Source of the DNA: Bacillota bacterium
GTDB taxonomy: Bacteria > Bacillota > Dehalobacteriia > UBA4068
Length of the DNA stretch: 37,366 nt
Direction of reading: 5' to 3'
Assembly: GCA_030527285.1 (NCBI GenBank)
Contig: JAUNBC010000016.1
Span: forward strand, 1-37,366
Part shown: positions 23,340 through 31,813 of the stretch, in pieces
How positions within the stretch are numbered: position 1 is the first letter of the stretch
Layout of the letters: the number at the start of each line of letters is the position of its first letter
Made by a program: the position numbers and the translations under genes
Notes under the pieces: model-generated
The model's database searches: none
Told to the model about the DNA's origin: nothing
What the model saw: only the letters and a program-made list of their open reading frames with translations

Positions 23340-24089
23340 ATGGAATATCAGATACAGCTGCCGGTATTCGAAGGCCCGTTTGACCTGCTATTGCATCTGA
23401 TAAAGCAGAGTCAGGTCGATATATACGATATACCGATCGCCGAGATCACCGAGCAGTACATCGCCTATTTGCATCAAATGGAAAGCCTGGATCTGGAGAT
23501 CGCTTCCGGATTTGTGGTGATGGCGGCGACGCTGCTGGCGATCAAGGCCAAGATGCTGCTGCCGCAGACGAATGCCGGCGAGGAGGAGCCGGAGCAGGAG
23601 GACGCGCGCGGGGAATTGGTGCGCGACCTGTTCGATTATATGCGCTTCAAGGAGGCGGCGGGGGCGATGCAGGAGCTGTTGACAGCGGAGCATTTCCACT
23701 TTGACCGCCCCAATGAGGAGGAGCTGTTCGTTAATCTGTTCAGCGCCGACAACCCCCTGGACGGCAAAACGCTGGACGATTTGCGGCAGGCCTTTGCCGA
23801 GGTGATGAAAAAAACATCTTTCAAGGACAAGGTGCTGGATATCGAACGCGAGCAGATCACGGTACGCGATAAGCTGCGCGAGTTGTATGCCGTCATCTGC
23901 AATAATCCCAAGGGGCTGGCTTTTTCCCGCGTTTTTGCCGATTGCGGCAGTAAAATGGAGCTGATAATCACCTTTTTGGCGCTGCTGGAGCTGGCGCGGC
24001 AAACGGTGCTGAAAGTATCGCAGAGCAAGATCTTTGGCGAGATACATCTGTATCCGGCCAATTTGGAGAGGTTTTCCGATGAGTATTGA
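23340..24089 (+). CDS. scpA: Segregation and condensation protein A
   Basis: A 249-residue kleisin that joins SMC and ScpB in the bacterial condensin complex for chromosome organisation. The N-terminus has the family signature FEGPFDLLLHLI (about residues 10-21), then IPIAEITEQY and an ASGFVVMAATLLAIKAKMLLP stretch (cut here to its sense). The C-terminal winged-helix part is shorter in visible conservation (FLALLELARQ). The frame is open further upstream, but the ATG at 23340 gives the family start MEYQIQLPVFEG; a GGGGAG site lies just before it. It overlaps scpB by 11 bases. Confidence 0.94.
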   Translation: MEYQIQLPVFEGPFDLLLHLIKQSQVDIYDIPIAEITEQYIAYLHQMESLDLEIASGFVVMAATLLAIKAKMLLPQTNAGEEEPEQEDARGELVRDLFDYMRFKEAAGAMQELLTAEHFHFDRPNEEELFVNLFSADNPLDGKTLDDLRQAFAEVMKKTSFKDKVLDIEREQITVRDKLRELYAVICNNPKGLAFSRVFADCGSKMELIITFLALLELARQTVLKVSQSKIFGEIHLYPANLERFSDEY

Positions 24090-24702
24090 CGAGCAGCCGT
24101 CTTTATACGCGGCGGGCGAGCAGGCAAGTTTATCTGATACGGATGAGCGGCCGGCGGTCATGGACGCCGGGCAGCTGCGGCAGGCGCTGGAATGTCTGTT
24201 TTTCGTCGCTTGCGAGCCGCTGGACGCGGCGCGTCTTGCGGAACTGACCGGCGCGGAACAGGCTGCCGTGGAGGCGGCGGCGCGGCAGTTGATCGACGAG
24301 TACAGCGGGCGCGGCTTCATCCTGCGCGCGGTGGCGGGCGGCTGGCAATTCACCACCGCAGCCGCATTAGCGCCGTTGGTGGAGAAGCTGTATAAGCCCA
24401 AGTTTCAGCAGTTATCCGCGCAGGCCATGGAGACGCTGGCGATCATCGCCTATCGCCAACCGATCACCCGCGCGGAGATCGGCGAGATCCGGCAGGTTGA
24501 CGTTGACGGCGTGGTGACGACGCTGCTGGAAAAGCGGCTGATCAAGGAGGTCGGGCGCTTGGCCGGACCGGGGCGCGCCATACTGTACGGCACCTCCGAG
24601 GAGTTTCTCAGCTTCTTCGGCATCAACAGCCTCGACGATCTGCCCGAACTGCCCGACGACCGGCAGCTGACTGCCGCCGGCGCGGACGCGGCGGAGGAAT
24701 AG
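24079..24702 (+). CDS. scpB: Segregation and condensation protein B
   Basis: A 207-residue protein with two winged-helix domains that binds ScpA in the SMC complex. After a variable 30-residue arm come ALECLFFVACEPLDAARLAEL and, in the second half, METLAIIAYRQPITRAEIGEIR and GRAILYGTSEEFLSFFGI, both family hallmarks (written in parts). The ATG at 24079 lies inside scpA with GGAGAGG 6 bases ahead, so translation is coupled. A terminator follows. Confidence 0.94.
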   Translation: MSIDEQPSLYAAGEQASLSDTDERPAVMDAGQLRQALECLFFVACEPLDAARLAELTGAEQAAVEAAARQLIDEYSGRGFILRAVAGGWQFTTAAALAPLVEKLYKPKFQQLSAQAMETLAIIAYRQPITRAEIGEIRQVDVDGVVTTLLEKRLIKEVGRLAGPGRAILYGTSEEFLSFFGINSLDDLPELPDDRQLTAAGADAAEE

Positions 24703-24750
24703 ACATGGAAAAAGCGCCGCCAAGCGGTGCTGACCCAGCATTTTCGCATA

Positions 24751-24782
24751 ACAAAAAACCCTGTGTAAACAGGGTTTTGTTC
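24751..24782. terminator. Terminator between convergent scpB and methyltransferase genes
   Basis: AAAACCCTGT (24755-24764) and ACAGGGTTTT (24769-24778) with loop GTAA, flanked by A and T runs. The upstream TTTTCGCATAA and the hairpin core resemble the terminator near 10095-10140. Confidence 0.88.
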
Positions 24783-24857
24783 GTAATAGCAGCTGCCAGA
24801 TAGTAGCCGCCGGGCTGTTATCGGGCGTTTGGCGCCGGCGCGCCGCGAGCGGTATAG

Positions 24858-25574
24858 TTAGAGCTTACGCAAGATGATGGCGATAAAATTCAAATACTGC
24901 CCGCCGCCGGCCTCCATCGCCTTGCGGTCGCTGATGGCGTAGGGATTATCGCAGGCCAGCCAGTCGTTCCATACCTCTTCATTGCTGTTCATTTCATGCA
25001 GGGAAACGATTTCCGCGCCGCGGGAAGCGCCGACGATATTTCGCCAATAGGCGATATCATGTATGTGATCAAGCTGTTCGGCGTTCCATGACAGCAGCAG
25101 CTCCGGCGGCAGCGCGTCGTGAAGATCGCGCTTCATGCCGGGGACGGCGATATAGATATAGCCGCCGTGTTTGAGGCAGGGCAGCAGCTTTTCATCTAAA
25201 TACTGCTGGTCGCGGCCGAAATAATTATAGGAATCGGTGCATACCACCGCGTCAAAGAATTCTTCGGCGAAGGGCAGCTGATGAGCGTCGGCGCGCAGCG
25301 GAATGATTTGCCCGCTGTCCAGCCCCATGCTTTCAAAAAAGCGCATATTCTCGCCGGGGTCGCTCCACAGGTCGGCGGCAAAGACGCGGAAACCGTATTC
25401 GCGTACTAAAAAAACGGAGGTTATGCCCTGTCCGCTGCCCAGATCCAGCACCGTTGCGCCTGCGGGTATGTTATGTTCCGCCAGCAGCTCCTCTTCCAGC
25501 TTGAGCGGATTTGGACCCATGATCTTGCTGCGTATCAGTTCCGTGTCATAACGATTGCTTTTGGCATATTCCAT
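24858..25574 (-). CDS. SAM-dependent methyltransferase
   Basis: A 238-residue class I methyltransferase (Methyltransf_11 type). Motif I is VLDLGSGQG (42-50), the acidic SAM-ribose position is in VFAADLW, and motif with ADAHQLPF gives the adenine contact, followed by FDAVVCTDSYNYFG. The post-motif region with KLLPCLKHGGYIYIAVP is typical. The substrate is unknown; similar proteins are annotated only as methyltransferases in Clostridia. An AAGGTG site precedes the ATG. It lies 26 bases after the M23 gene on the same strand and may share its promoter. Confidence 0.87.
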   Translation of the reverse strand: MEYAKSNRYDTELIRSKIMGPNPLKLEEELLAEHNIPAGATVLDLGSGQGITSVFLVREYGFRVFAADLWSDPGENMRFFESMGLDSGQIIPLRADAHQLPFAEEFFDAVVCTDSYNYFGRDQQYLDEKLLPCLKHGGYIYIAVPGMKRDLHDALPPELLLSWNAEQLDHIHDIAYWRNIVGASRGAEIVSLHEMNSNEEVWNDWLACDNPYAISDRKAMEAGGGQYLNFIAIILRKL

Positions 25575-25600
25575 TGTCTATACACCTTCTATGTGACTTA

Positions 25601-26467
25601 TTAGGCGTTCTGCACCAGCATACCGCGCGCGATATAGCCGTCTGCGCTTGGTGTCTCGGCCGCGCCGCGCGGATCATAATCGCGGTAGCCGGCCAGCGGC
25701 TGGCGGATGATATCGTCAAAGCGCACCGGCAGGCCGGGGGAGAAGCTGAAGCTGGCGCCCTTTTGCAGCTGATAATGCAGATGCGGCTCCGAGGTGTTGC
25801 CGGAATTGCCGCAGCGCGCCACCATCTGCCCGCGTCGTACCCGCTCGCCCAACTTCACGCATAGGCTATGCGGTTGCAAATGCGCCAGCAGGCTGTATTC
25901 ATCGTCGTTATGCTTGAGCAGCAGATAGTTGCCGCGAATGTCCTTGGCGGCGCATTCCGCGCGACCCTTGCCGGGGATGCTGCTATTGGGCTGACCGTCC
26001 AGCAGCTCCGCCACCTCGCCGTCGGCAGGAGCCAGCACCGGCTGCCCATAGCAATGGTAGGAGCTCGCGTCATGCTCGTCGCCGTCATAGCTTTGGCCGT
26101 TAGCGCCGAGGATGATGAAGTCATAGGCGTAGCGCTGCGACGGTATGCTCCATGAATGGGAGGCGGCGCGATAAGGGCTGCCGTTTACCACCGTCCACGC
26201 CCCGTCAAAGGGCAGGTGATAGCCGGCGGCAGGTTGATAATTGTCGACGTTCGGCATATTTTTGCCATAGCGCAGCGGCAGTATCATCATCCCGGCCAGC
26301 ATGGCGAAGGATTGACCGGTCACGCGCGGCTTGAGAATGACTTCCACCAGCGAGAACAGCCAAAACAGCCAAAAGATATTCAGCCAGCGTATGTCCAGAA
26401 ACAGCGTCGGTATGGCCAGCAGCCCGAGCAGCTTGGCGTAATTGGCGAATCTGATCAGCTTTTCCAT
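25601..26467 (-). CDS. Membrane-anchored M23 family metallopeptidase
   Basis: A 288-residue protein. Residues about 10-65 hold two or three hydrophobic segments (LLGLLAIPTLFLDI, IFWLFWLFSLVEVIL). The C-terminal LytM-like domain has AYDFIILG, GQPVLAPADGEVAEL, and the zinc motif HLHYQ with GNSGNTSEPH before it. M23 enzymes cut peptidoglycan cross-bridges. The first zinc ligand is not a clear HxxxD here (SQRYAYDF), so activity is not certain. GGAGGG precedes the ATG and a consensus promoter lies 27 bases upstream. Confidence 0.85.
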   Translation of the reverse strand: MEKLIRFANYAKLLGLLAIPTLFLDIRWLNIFWLFWLFSLVEVILKPRVTGQSFAMLAGMMILPLRYGKNMPNVDNYQPAAGYHLPFDGAWTVVNGSPYRAASHSWSIPSQRYAYDFIILGANGQSYDGDEHDASSYHCYGQPVLAPADGEVAELLDGQPNSSIPGKGRAECAAKDIRGNYLLLKHNDDEYSLLAHLQPHSLCVKLGERVRRGQMVARCGNSGNTSEPHLHYQLQKGASFSFSPGLPVRFDDIIRQPLAGYRDYDPRGAAETPSADGYIARGMLVQNA

Positions 26468-26493
26468 GAACCCTCCGCGTATTTGCTACGATG

Positions 26494-26522
26494 ATTGTAG
26501 CGTTATCCGCGGCGCGTGTCAA
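26494..26522 (-). promoter_or_regulatory. Consensus sigma-A promoter of the M23 peptidase gene
   Basis: On the minus strand TTGACA (26517-26522), a 17-base spacer, and TACAAT (26494-26499). Transcription should start about 20 bases before the ATG at 26467. Confidence 0.8.
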
Positions 26523-26528
26523 TAACCC

Positions 26529-26548
26529 AAGCGTCAGCGGCGACGCTT
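26529..26548. other. Small hairpin in the M23-ilvD divergent gap
   Basis: AAGCGTC (26529-26535) and GACGCTT (26542-26548) form a 7-bp inverted repeat just upstream of the M23 promoter. It could be an operator. The rest of the 259-base gap shows no clear promoter for the plus-strand gene and no T-box. Confidence 0.4.
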
Positions 26549-26726
26549 GATTGGACGATACGCCGGTCGTAGTTTCAATTGCGTCGCATTGTTCAGCTTG
26601 TATTTTCCCCATAAATACGGTGCAAATCGCGGCGATAATAGAGGGTTTTTTCCTCGGGGCGGATAATAATACACAGACGGATAGAGCCATGCTGCTATCA
26701 AAGCATAATAAACGAGGAGGCGCAAA

Positions 26727-28412
26727 ATGGAGCAGAATAAACTGAAATTCTCGCCCAAGGACAGGACGAATTTGACTACTTATAAGGCGATGGGTATGTG
26801 CGACCGTGATTTTACCATGCCGATGATCGGCATTTGCAATACCTGGAATGAGCTGGTGCCGGGGCATTATCCGCTGCGGCAGCTGGCCGAACAGGTGAAA
26901 AAGGGCATATACCGCGCCGGCGGCAATGCGCTGGAATTCGGTACCATCGGCTGTTGCGATGCGGTGAGCTGCGGTACGCGGGGCGATTTTTTTGTGCTGC
27001 CCTCGCGCGAGACCATAGCTGACAGCGTTGAGATCATGGCGCAGGCGCATAGTCTGGACGGGCTGGTGGTAATGGGCTCCTGTGATAAGATCGTACCCGG
27101 CCTGCTGATGGGCGCGGCGCGGCTGGATATACCGGTGATCTTTTTACCGGCCGGCCCCGGCTTGGGCGGGCCGGCGTTTGGCCCCAAGGTCAAGTCGGAT
27201 AATACCTCCGTGGCCGAGGCTACCGGGATGCTGCAAGCCGGACTGATCAGCGAACAGCAGTTGATCGACCTCTCCGATGCCTGTAATACCAGCTGCGGCT
27301 CCTGTTCTTATCTGGGTACGGCCAATACCATGTGCTGCTTTGCCGAGGCCGTGGGTATGTCTTTGTGTGGTGCGGCGACGATACCCGCGGTCTATTCCGA
27401 GCGGCAGCGCTGCGCCTTTTCTACCGGTGAGGCGATAGTAGGGTTGGTGCGTCAGGGTCTGCTGCCGCGGCGGATAATGACCTACGAGGCGCTGCAAAAC
27501 GGCATCCGCATCCTGATGGCGATCGGCGGCAGCACCAATGCGGTGATACATACGATTGCGCTCGGGCATGAGCTGGGCTTCGCTACCGAGGATATACTGC
27601 GCGAATTCGATCTCATCAGCCGCGAGATACCGCATCTGGCCAAGATCAATCCGGCTTCGTTGGTCTGGGATATGGAGGATTTTCACCGCGCCGGCGGTAT
27701 CCCGCGCGTCATGCAGAAGCTGGGCGGACGGCTGGACTTGACGGTGATGACGGCCAGCGGCAAGACTCTGGCGGAAAATTTAGCGGCCTACCGCTTTCAT
27801 TATCCGGAAAACGCGGAGCTGATAAGAGATTTCGATCAGCCTCATACGGAAACGGGCGGATTGGCCGTGCTGCGCGGGAATTTAGCGCCGGACAGCGGCA
27901 TATCCAAGCCCGCCGCGATACCGCCGGAGGTGCGGCGTTTTATCGGACGGGCGGTATGCTTCGACAGCGAGGAGGATTGCGTGGCGGCGCTGGAGAAGCG
28001 GGAGATACGCGCCGGCGACGTGGTCGTCGTCCGCTACGAGGGGCCAAAGGGCGGCCCCGGCATGCGCGAGATGTTCGACCCGCTCAAGCTGTTGAATGGG
28101 CAGGGGCTGGGTAAATCAACGGCGCTGATCACCGACGGACGCGTTTCCGGCACCAATAACGGCTGCTTCGTGGTGCATATATCGCCGGAGGCGGCGGTTG
28201 GCGGGCCGATCGCGCTGGTGCGCGACGGCGACGAGATCATGATCGACGTGCTGGAGCGGCGGCTGGAGTTGCATGTGGACGACGCGGAGCTGGCGGCCAG
28301 ACGAGCCGCCTGGCAATATACGCCCAAGCGGCTGAGCGGGGTCTTAGCCCGCTACGCGGCTTTAGCCGAGTCCGGCGATAAGGGCTGTATTTTGCGCTGG
28401 GACAAGAAATAG
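26727..28412 (+). CDS. ilvD: IlvD/Edd family dehydratase (dihydroxy-acid dehydratase-like)
   Basis: A 561-residue Fe-S dehydratase. IlvD makes 2-keto acids from dihydroxy acids in branched-chain amino-acid synthesis; relatives act on sugar acids. Visible motifs are SRETIADSVE, GSCDKIVPGLLMGAARLDIP (Cys119 with Lys), CGSCSYLGTANTM and GPKGGPGMREM. The first Cys region reads TIGCCDAVSCGTRGDFF, whereas typical IlvD has CDGIAMGHxGM, and NTSCGSCS replaces PGCGSCS. The substrate may therefore not be the usual one. No other ilv or leu genes are present. GAGGAGG precedes the ATG; a terminator follows. Confidence 0.87.
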   Translation: MEQNKLKFSPKDRTNLTTYKAMGMCDRDFTMPMIGICNTWNELVPGHYPLRQLAEQVKKGIYRAGGNALEFGTIGCCDAVSCGTRGDFFVLPSRETIADSVEIMAQAHSLDGLVVMGSCDKIVPGLLMGAARLDIPVIFLPAGPGLGGPAFGPKVKSDNTSVAEATGMLQAGLISEQQLIDLSDACNTSCGSCSYLGTANTMCCFAEAVGMSLCGAATIPAVYSERQRCAFSTGEAIVGLVRQGLLPRRIMTYEALQNGIRILMAIGGSTNAVIHTIALGHELGFATEDILREFDLISREIPHLAKINPASLVWDMEDFHRAGGIPRVMQKLGGRLDLTVMTASGKTLAENLAAYRFHYPENAELIRDFDQPHTETGGLAVLRGNLAPDSGISKPAAIPPEVRRFIGRAVCFDSEEDCVAALEKREIRAGDVVVVRYEGPKGGPGMREMFDPLKLLNGQGLGKSTALITDGRVSGTNNGCFVVHISPEAAVGGPIALVRDGDEIMIDVLERRLELHVDDAELAARRAAWQYTPKRLSGVLARYAALAESGDKGCILRWDKK

Positions 28413-28483
28413 AGCGGTTTACCGGTATGCGGCTGGTAGCTTGCGGATGTACGCCGTAAATCTATCAGCGTCAGCGGCGGCGT

Positions 28484-28523
28484 AAAAAAGGAGCGGACTG
28501 GATAAAGGCGGCGCTCCTTTTTT
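28484..28523 (+). terminator. Rho-independent terminator after ilvD
   Basis: AAAAAAGGAGCG (28484-28495) and CGCTCCTTTTTT (28512-28523) pair around a 16-base loop. It marks the end of the GC-rich chromosomal part and the start of the gap before the cas genes. Confidence 0.88.
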
Positions 28524-28578
28524 GTCCGTTTTAATGTATTTGTCGGTTGTTATGATATATATGGTGAAGAGGAGAACT

Positions 28579-28641
28579 GTGATCAACGAACAAGAGGAAG
28601 TAAAACATAGCTTTCATAACTGCATCGCCAGATATTTATGA
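28579..28641 (+). CDS. Possible 20-codon ORF
   Basis: GTG start at 28579 with GAGGAG 4-5 bases upstream, ending at TGA 28639-28641. It encodes MINEQEEVKHSFHNCIARYL. It may be a short peptide, a remnant of a disrupted gene or chance. Nothing in the sequence decides between these. Confidence 0.2.
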   Translation: MINEQEEVKHSFHNCIARYL

Positions 28642-28656
28642 ATAAAAATGCGATAT

Positions 28657-28689
28657 TTGAATGCAATTGCATCAAAATAATGTTATACT
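28657..28689 (+). promoter_or_regulatory. Palindrome next to a possible -10 box
   Basis: ATGCAATTGCAT (28661-28672) is a perfect 12-bp palindrome, followed by TATACT (28684-28689). The -35 spacing is not canonical (TTGAAT at 28657 gives 21 bases). The layout could be an operator over a promoter for the cas operon, about 300 bases before cas3. Confidence 0.35.
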
Positions 28690-28839
28690 ATTAGCATGAT
28701 GAACGCTTAACGAGATACATTTGAGCGGCGGCATAAATTTGGATATCGGCTCGGATGATAGTGAAGCCGGCGACACGGTAACGGTTGTTTGGAGCATAGC
28801 AGCATAAGCAGTCGCGAGGATGCACGATGAGGTGAAGAT

Positions 28840-28995
28840 ATGAACAGAAGTGTTCAGCCGCGCATTATTAACGGGCAGGTTGAAGAATGCCTATCTGCTC
28901 GAAGTACGGAGCGAGAACCAAGATTTGCCAATACTATCAGCGGCACGAGTGCAACCCTATATGATTTACGGATAACAGGAGGCAGTTTATTGTGA
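28840..28995 (+). CDS. Small ORF (51 codons) overlapping the cas3 start
   Basis: An ATG at 28840 with GAGGTG upstream opens a frame of 51 residues beginning MNRSVQPRIINGQVEE and ending GGSLL at TGA 28993-28995. The stop overlaps the GTG start of cas3 (GTGA). The same 1- to 4-base overlap joins later cas genes, so coupling is possible. I recognise no family, and the peptide shows no clear hydrophobic segment. It is below the length where coding can be judged by eye. Confidence 0.35.
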   Translation: MNRSVQPRIINGQVEECLSARSTEREPRFANTISGTSATLYDLRITGGSLL

Positions 28996-31130
28996 GATAT
29001 TTAGCGCATATTGACGGAGAACGAGAACAGATAGTGCTGGAACATCTTATGGGTACTGCCGAGCTGGCGCGGCAGTATGGGAATGAGTTTGGAGCGGGGG
29101 CGGCTGCGTATCGCTGTGCCCTGTTACACGACATCGGCAAATACTCGGATGCGTTTCAGCGGCGGATCCGTTACGGCGCCGAAAAGCCAGACCATTCGAC
29201 AGCTGGGGCTATAGAGGCATTTCAACTCAAGGATGTACCTGCAGCTTTCTGCATAGCGGGGCATCACGGCGGGCTGCCGGATTTAGGAAACAGGAAAGCT
29301 GACAGTCCTCAATCCCCCACGCTTTTTGGCAGACTGAAACGCAAATCAGGCAAGGACATTGAACGCTATGAAGCGTTTGCGGTAGAATTGCCGGAGCTGC
29401 CGTCGGTAGAAATACCGACTGCCTTTTTACAGGACAACCTGAGCTGTTACTTCTTCACAAAAATGCTCTATTCTTCTTTGGTGGACGCAGATTTCATAGA
29501 TACGGAGAGCTTCATGTCGGCCGGAAGTGTGGCAAGAGGAGAATACGATGATCTGTCTGTTTACCATAAGAAGCTGCACGCATACATTGAGCCGTGGTGG
29601 GATCCGCAGACCGAGCTGAACAGGATGCGCACCGCTATCCTGAAGGCTCTCATTGCCGGGGGCAGAGCGGAAAAGGGTCTGTTTTCATTGACGGTACCTA
29701 CAGGCGGAGGGAAGACAGTAGCCTCCATGTCCTTTGCCTTGGAACACGCCCGGGAAAATGAAATGCGCAGGATAATCTATGTCATTCCGTATACCAGCAT
29801 CATCGAGCAAACACAGAACACGTTTGAAAGCGTTTTCGGCGGCGGCAGCATTTTAGCCCATCATTCCGCCGCGGATTTCGGTAACGATTCAGAAAACGAG
29901 ATCAGGAGCAAGCGTTATCTTGCCTCAGAGAACTGGGATGCGCCGGTAATACTCACTACCGCGGTGCAGTTTTTCGAGTCGCTGTACGCCGCTAAGTCGT
30001 CAAAATGCCGGAAACTCCACAATATCGCCAACAGCATAATTATTTTCGACGAGGCTCAGATGCTCCCAATGCCGCATCTTACGGCCTGCGTGGCGGCAAT
30101 GGCACAGCTTGTGAAGAATTACGGCTGCTCGGCGGTGCTGTGTACGGCGACGCAGCCTGCATTGAATCCGCTGCTGAAAAAGCTGCTGCCGGAGCAGAGC
30201 GTCAGAGAGCTGTGTCCAAGCGTATACTCAACAAATGAGGTGTTCAAGCGGGTGTCCTTCAGAAAAGAAGGGGTACTCACGGACGAGAAACTGGCGCGGT
30301 ATCTGAATGCCGAAAACCAGGTGCTCTGCGTTGTGAACAGCCGTAAGCAGGCACATAAGTTGTTTACCATGCTTGAAGAGAAAGGTTCTTTTCATCTGTC
30401 CACAATGATGTATCCGCAGCATAGACGGGCGGTGTTGGAAGAAATTCGAGACAGGCTGGAAGCCGGAGAAACCTGCCGAGTGGTGTCCACAAGCCTGATC
30501 GAGGCGGGGGTAGACATTGATTTTCCGACAGTATACCGGGCGATCGCCGGTCTTGATTCCGTAGTTCAGTCGGCTGGGCGCTGCAATCGCGAGGGCAAAA
30601 ACGCGGCACAGGACAGCATCGTACATATCTTTGATACTGAGCAAAAAGCGCCCGATAGTTTGATGCAAAATATCGCGGCAGCGAGGCGGACGCTGGATGG
30701 GCATGACGATATATCATCTGAACATGTCATGCAGGAATACTTCAATTTTCTTCTCTACACCCTGAAAGATAAAAAAGCATTGGATAAAAAAGGCATATTT
30801 GAGTCTGTTAACAAGGGAGAAATGGCATTTAGAACGATAGGAGAGAGATTTAGGATCATCGAAGGCTGCGACTGTACGGTATACGTTCCGATGGGCGCAG
30901 GACTGGAGCTGACAGCCCAACTGACAGATGGGTATCTGACTCGGGCGTTGATGCGGAAGCTTGAGCAGTACTCCGTGGGCGTTTATCAGAATCATTTCCG
31001 ACAGCTTCTGGCCGTGGGGGCGATTCGTCCGATATCGGGGAACACGGGAGTGTTGACTGATACGTCTCTTTATAGCTTGAAAACCGGACTGAGTTTTGGA
31101 ACTGACGAGGGAAAAGGGATTTTTGTATAA
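28992..31130 (+). CDS. cas3: CRISPR-associated helicase-nuclease Cas3 (type I-C)
   Basis: A 712-residue protein joining an HD nuclease to an SF2 helicase. HD-domain residues include H18, H46-D47 (LLHDIGKY), H68 and H91-H92. Walker A is VPTGGGKT with K241, the DEAD-type box is DEAQ at 353-356, and motif VI is QSAGRCNR at 526-533. After Cascade opens target DNA, Cas3 unwinds and degrades it. The start is GTG with AGGAGG 9 bases ahead. It leads the operon and is separated from cas5c by about 17 bases. Confidence 0.95.
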   Translation: MRYLAHIDGEREQIVLEHLMGTAELARQYGNEFGAGAAAYRCALLHDIGKYSDAFQRRIRYGAEKPDHSTAGAIEAFQLKDVPAAFCIAGHHGGLPDLGNRKADSPQSPTLFGRLKRKSGKDIERYEAFAVELPELPSVEIPTAFLQDNLSCYFFTKMLYSSLVDADFIDTESFMSAGSVARGEYDDLSVYHKKLHAYIEPWWDPQTELNRMRTAILKALIAGGRAEKGLFSLTVPTGGGKTVASMSFALEHARENEMRRIIYVIPYTSIIEQTQNTFESVFGGGSILAHHSAADFGNDSENEIRSKRYLASENWDAPVILTTAVQFFESLYAAKSSKCRKLHNIANSIIIFDEAQMLPMPHLTACVAAMAQLVKNYGCSAVLCTATQPALNPLLKKLLPEQSVRELCPSVYSTNEVFKRVSFRKEGVLTDEKLARYLNAENQVLCVVNSRKQAHKLFTMLEEKGSFHLSTMMYPQHRRAVLEEIRDRLEAGETCRVVSTSLIEAGVDIDFPTVYRAIAGLDSVVQSAGRCNREGKNAAQDSIVHIFDTEQKAPDSLMQNIAAARRTLDGHDDISSEHVMQEYFNFLLYTLKDKKALDKKGIFESVNKGEMAFRTIGERFRIIEGCDCTVYVPMGAGLELTAQLTDGYLTRALMRKLEQYSVGVYQNHFRQLLAVGAIRPISGNTGVLTDTSLYSLKTGLSFGTDEGKGIFV

Positions 31131-31147
31131 GGAAAGGGGAGATGCTG

Positions 31148-31813
31148 ATGTCTGTATTGGTTGAGGTATGGGGTGATTATGCGTCGTTCAACAGACCGGA
31201 GATGAAGGTGGAGCGTGTCAGTTATGACGTAATGACGCCCTCGGCCGCCAGAGGGATACTGGATGCGATATACTGGCATCCGGGAATGAGATGGAATGTG
31301 GACAAAATCTATGTAATAAATCCCATCGAGTTTTCAAACATCAGGCGTAACGAGGTCAAAAGCAAAGTATCTGCCTCAAATGTACGCTCGGTTATGAACG
31401 GCGGCGGCGGTACGCTGTGCATCGCTACGTCGGAGGATATCCAACAGCGGGCGGCCATGGTGCTGCGTAATGTTCGATATGTAATCGAAGCGCATTTCGA
31501 GCTGGTGCGGGAGAACATGACGCCGTCGGACAGCGAGGGCAAATTCTGTGACATTATGCGCCGCCGACTGGAAAAGGGGCAGTGCTACCACCAGCCCTGC
31601 TTCGGCTGCCGGGAGTTTCCGGCAAGCTTTAGTGCCTGGCAAGGCGGTGAGATAATCACTGCCTACCCCGGCGAGGAGAAAGATCTGGGCTTTATGCTCT
31701 ATGACATGGATTACTCTGACCCGGAAAACATATTGCCGATGTTTTTCCACGCAAAACTCGAAAACGGCGTTATGAATGTCCCCCGGCGTGACAGCGGGGA
31801 GGTGTATCGATGA
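31148..31813 (+). CDS. cas5c: Type I-C Cascade subunit and crRNA endonuclease Cas5c
   Basis: About 221 residues of the Cas5d/Cas5c RAMP family, which in type I-C replaces Cas6 and cuts the repeat hairpin to make crRNA. The N-terminus MSVLVEVWGDYASFNRPEMK and SYDVMTPSAARGILDAIYW are typical, as is a C-terminal CFGCREFPASF segment. ATG 31142 lies only 2 bases after AAAGGGGAG while ATG 31148 has 8 bases, so I chose 31148. The stop overlaps the cas8c start. Confidence 0.93.
   Translation: MSVLVEVWGDYASFNRPEMKVERVSYDVMTPSAARGILDAIYWHPGMRWNVDKIYVINPIEFSNIRRNEVKSKVSASNVRSVMNGGGGTLCIATSEDIQQRAAMVLRNVRYVIEAHFELVRENMTPSDSEGKFCDIMRRRLEKGQCYHQPCFGCREFPASFSAWQGGEIITAYPGEEKDLGFMLYDMDYSDPENILPMFFHAKLENGVMNVPRRDSGEVYR

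Noticed and set aside
26523-26726. T-box or branched-chain attenuator before the IlvD-like gene
   Set aside because: No T-box core motif, no leader peptide rich in Leu/Ile/Val, and no clear terminator/antiterminator pair seen.
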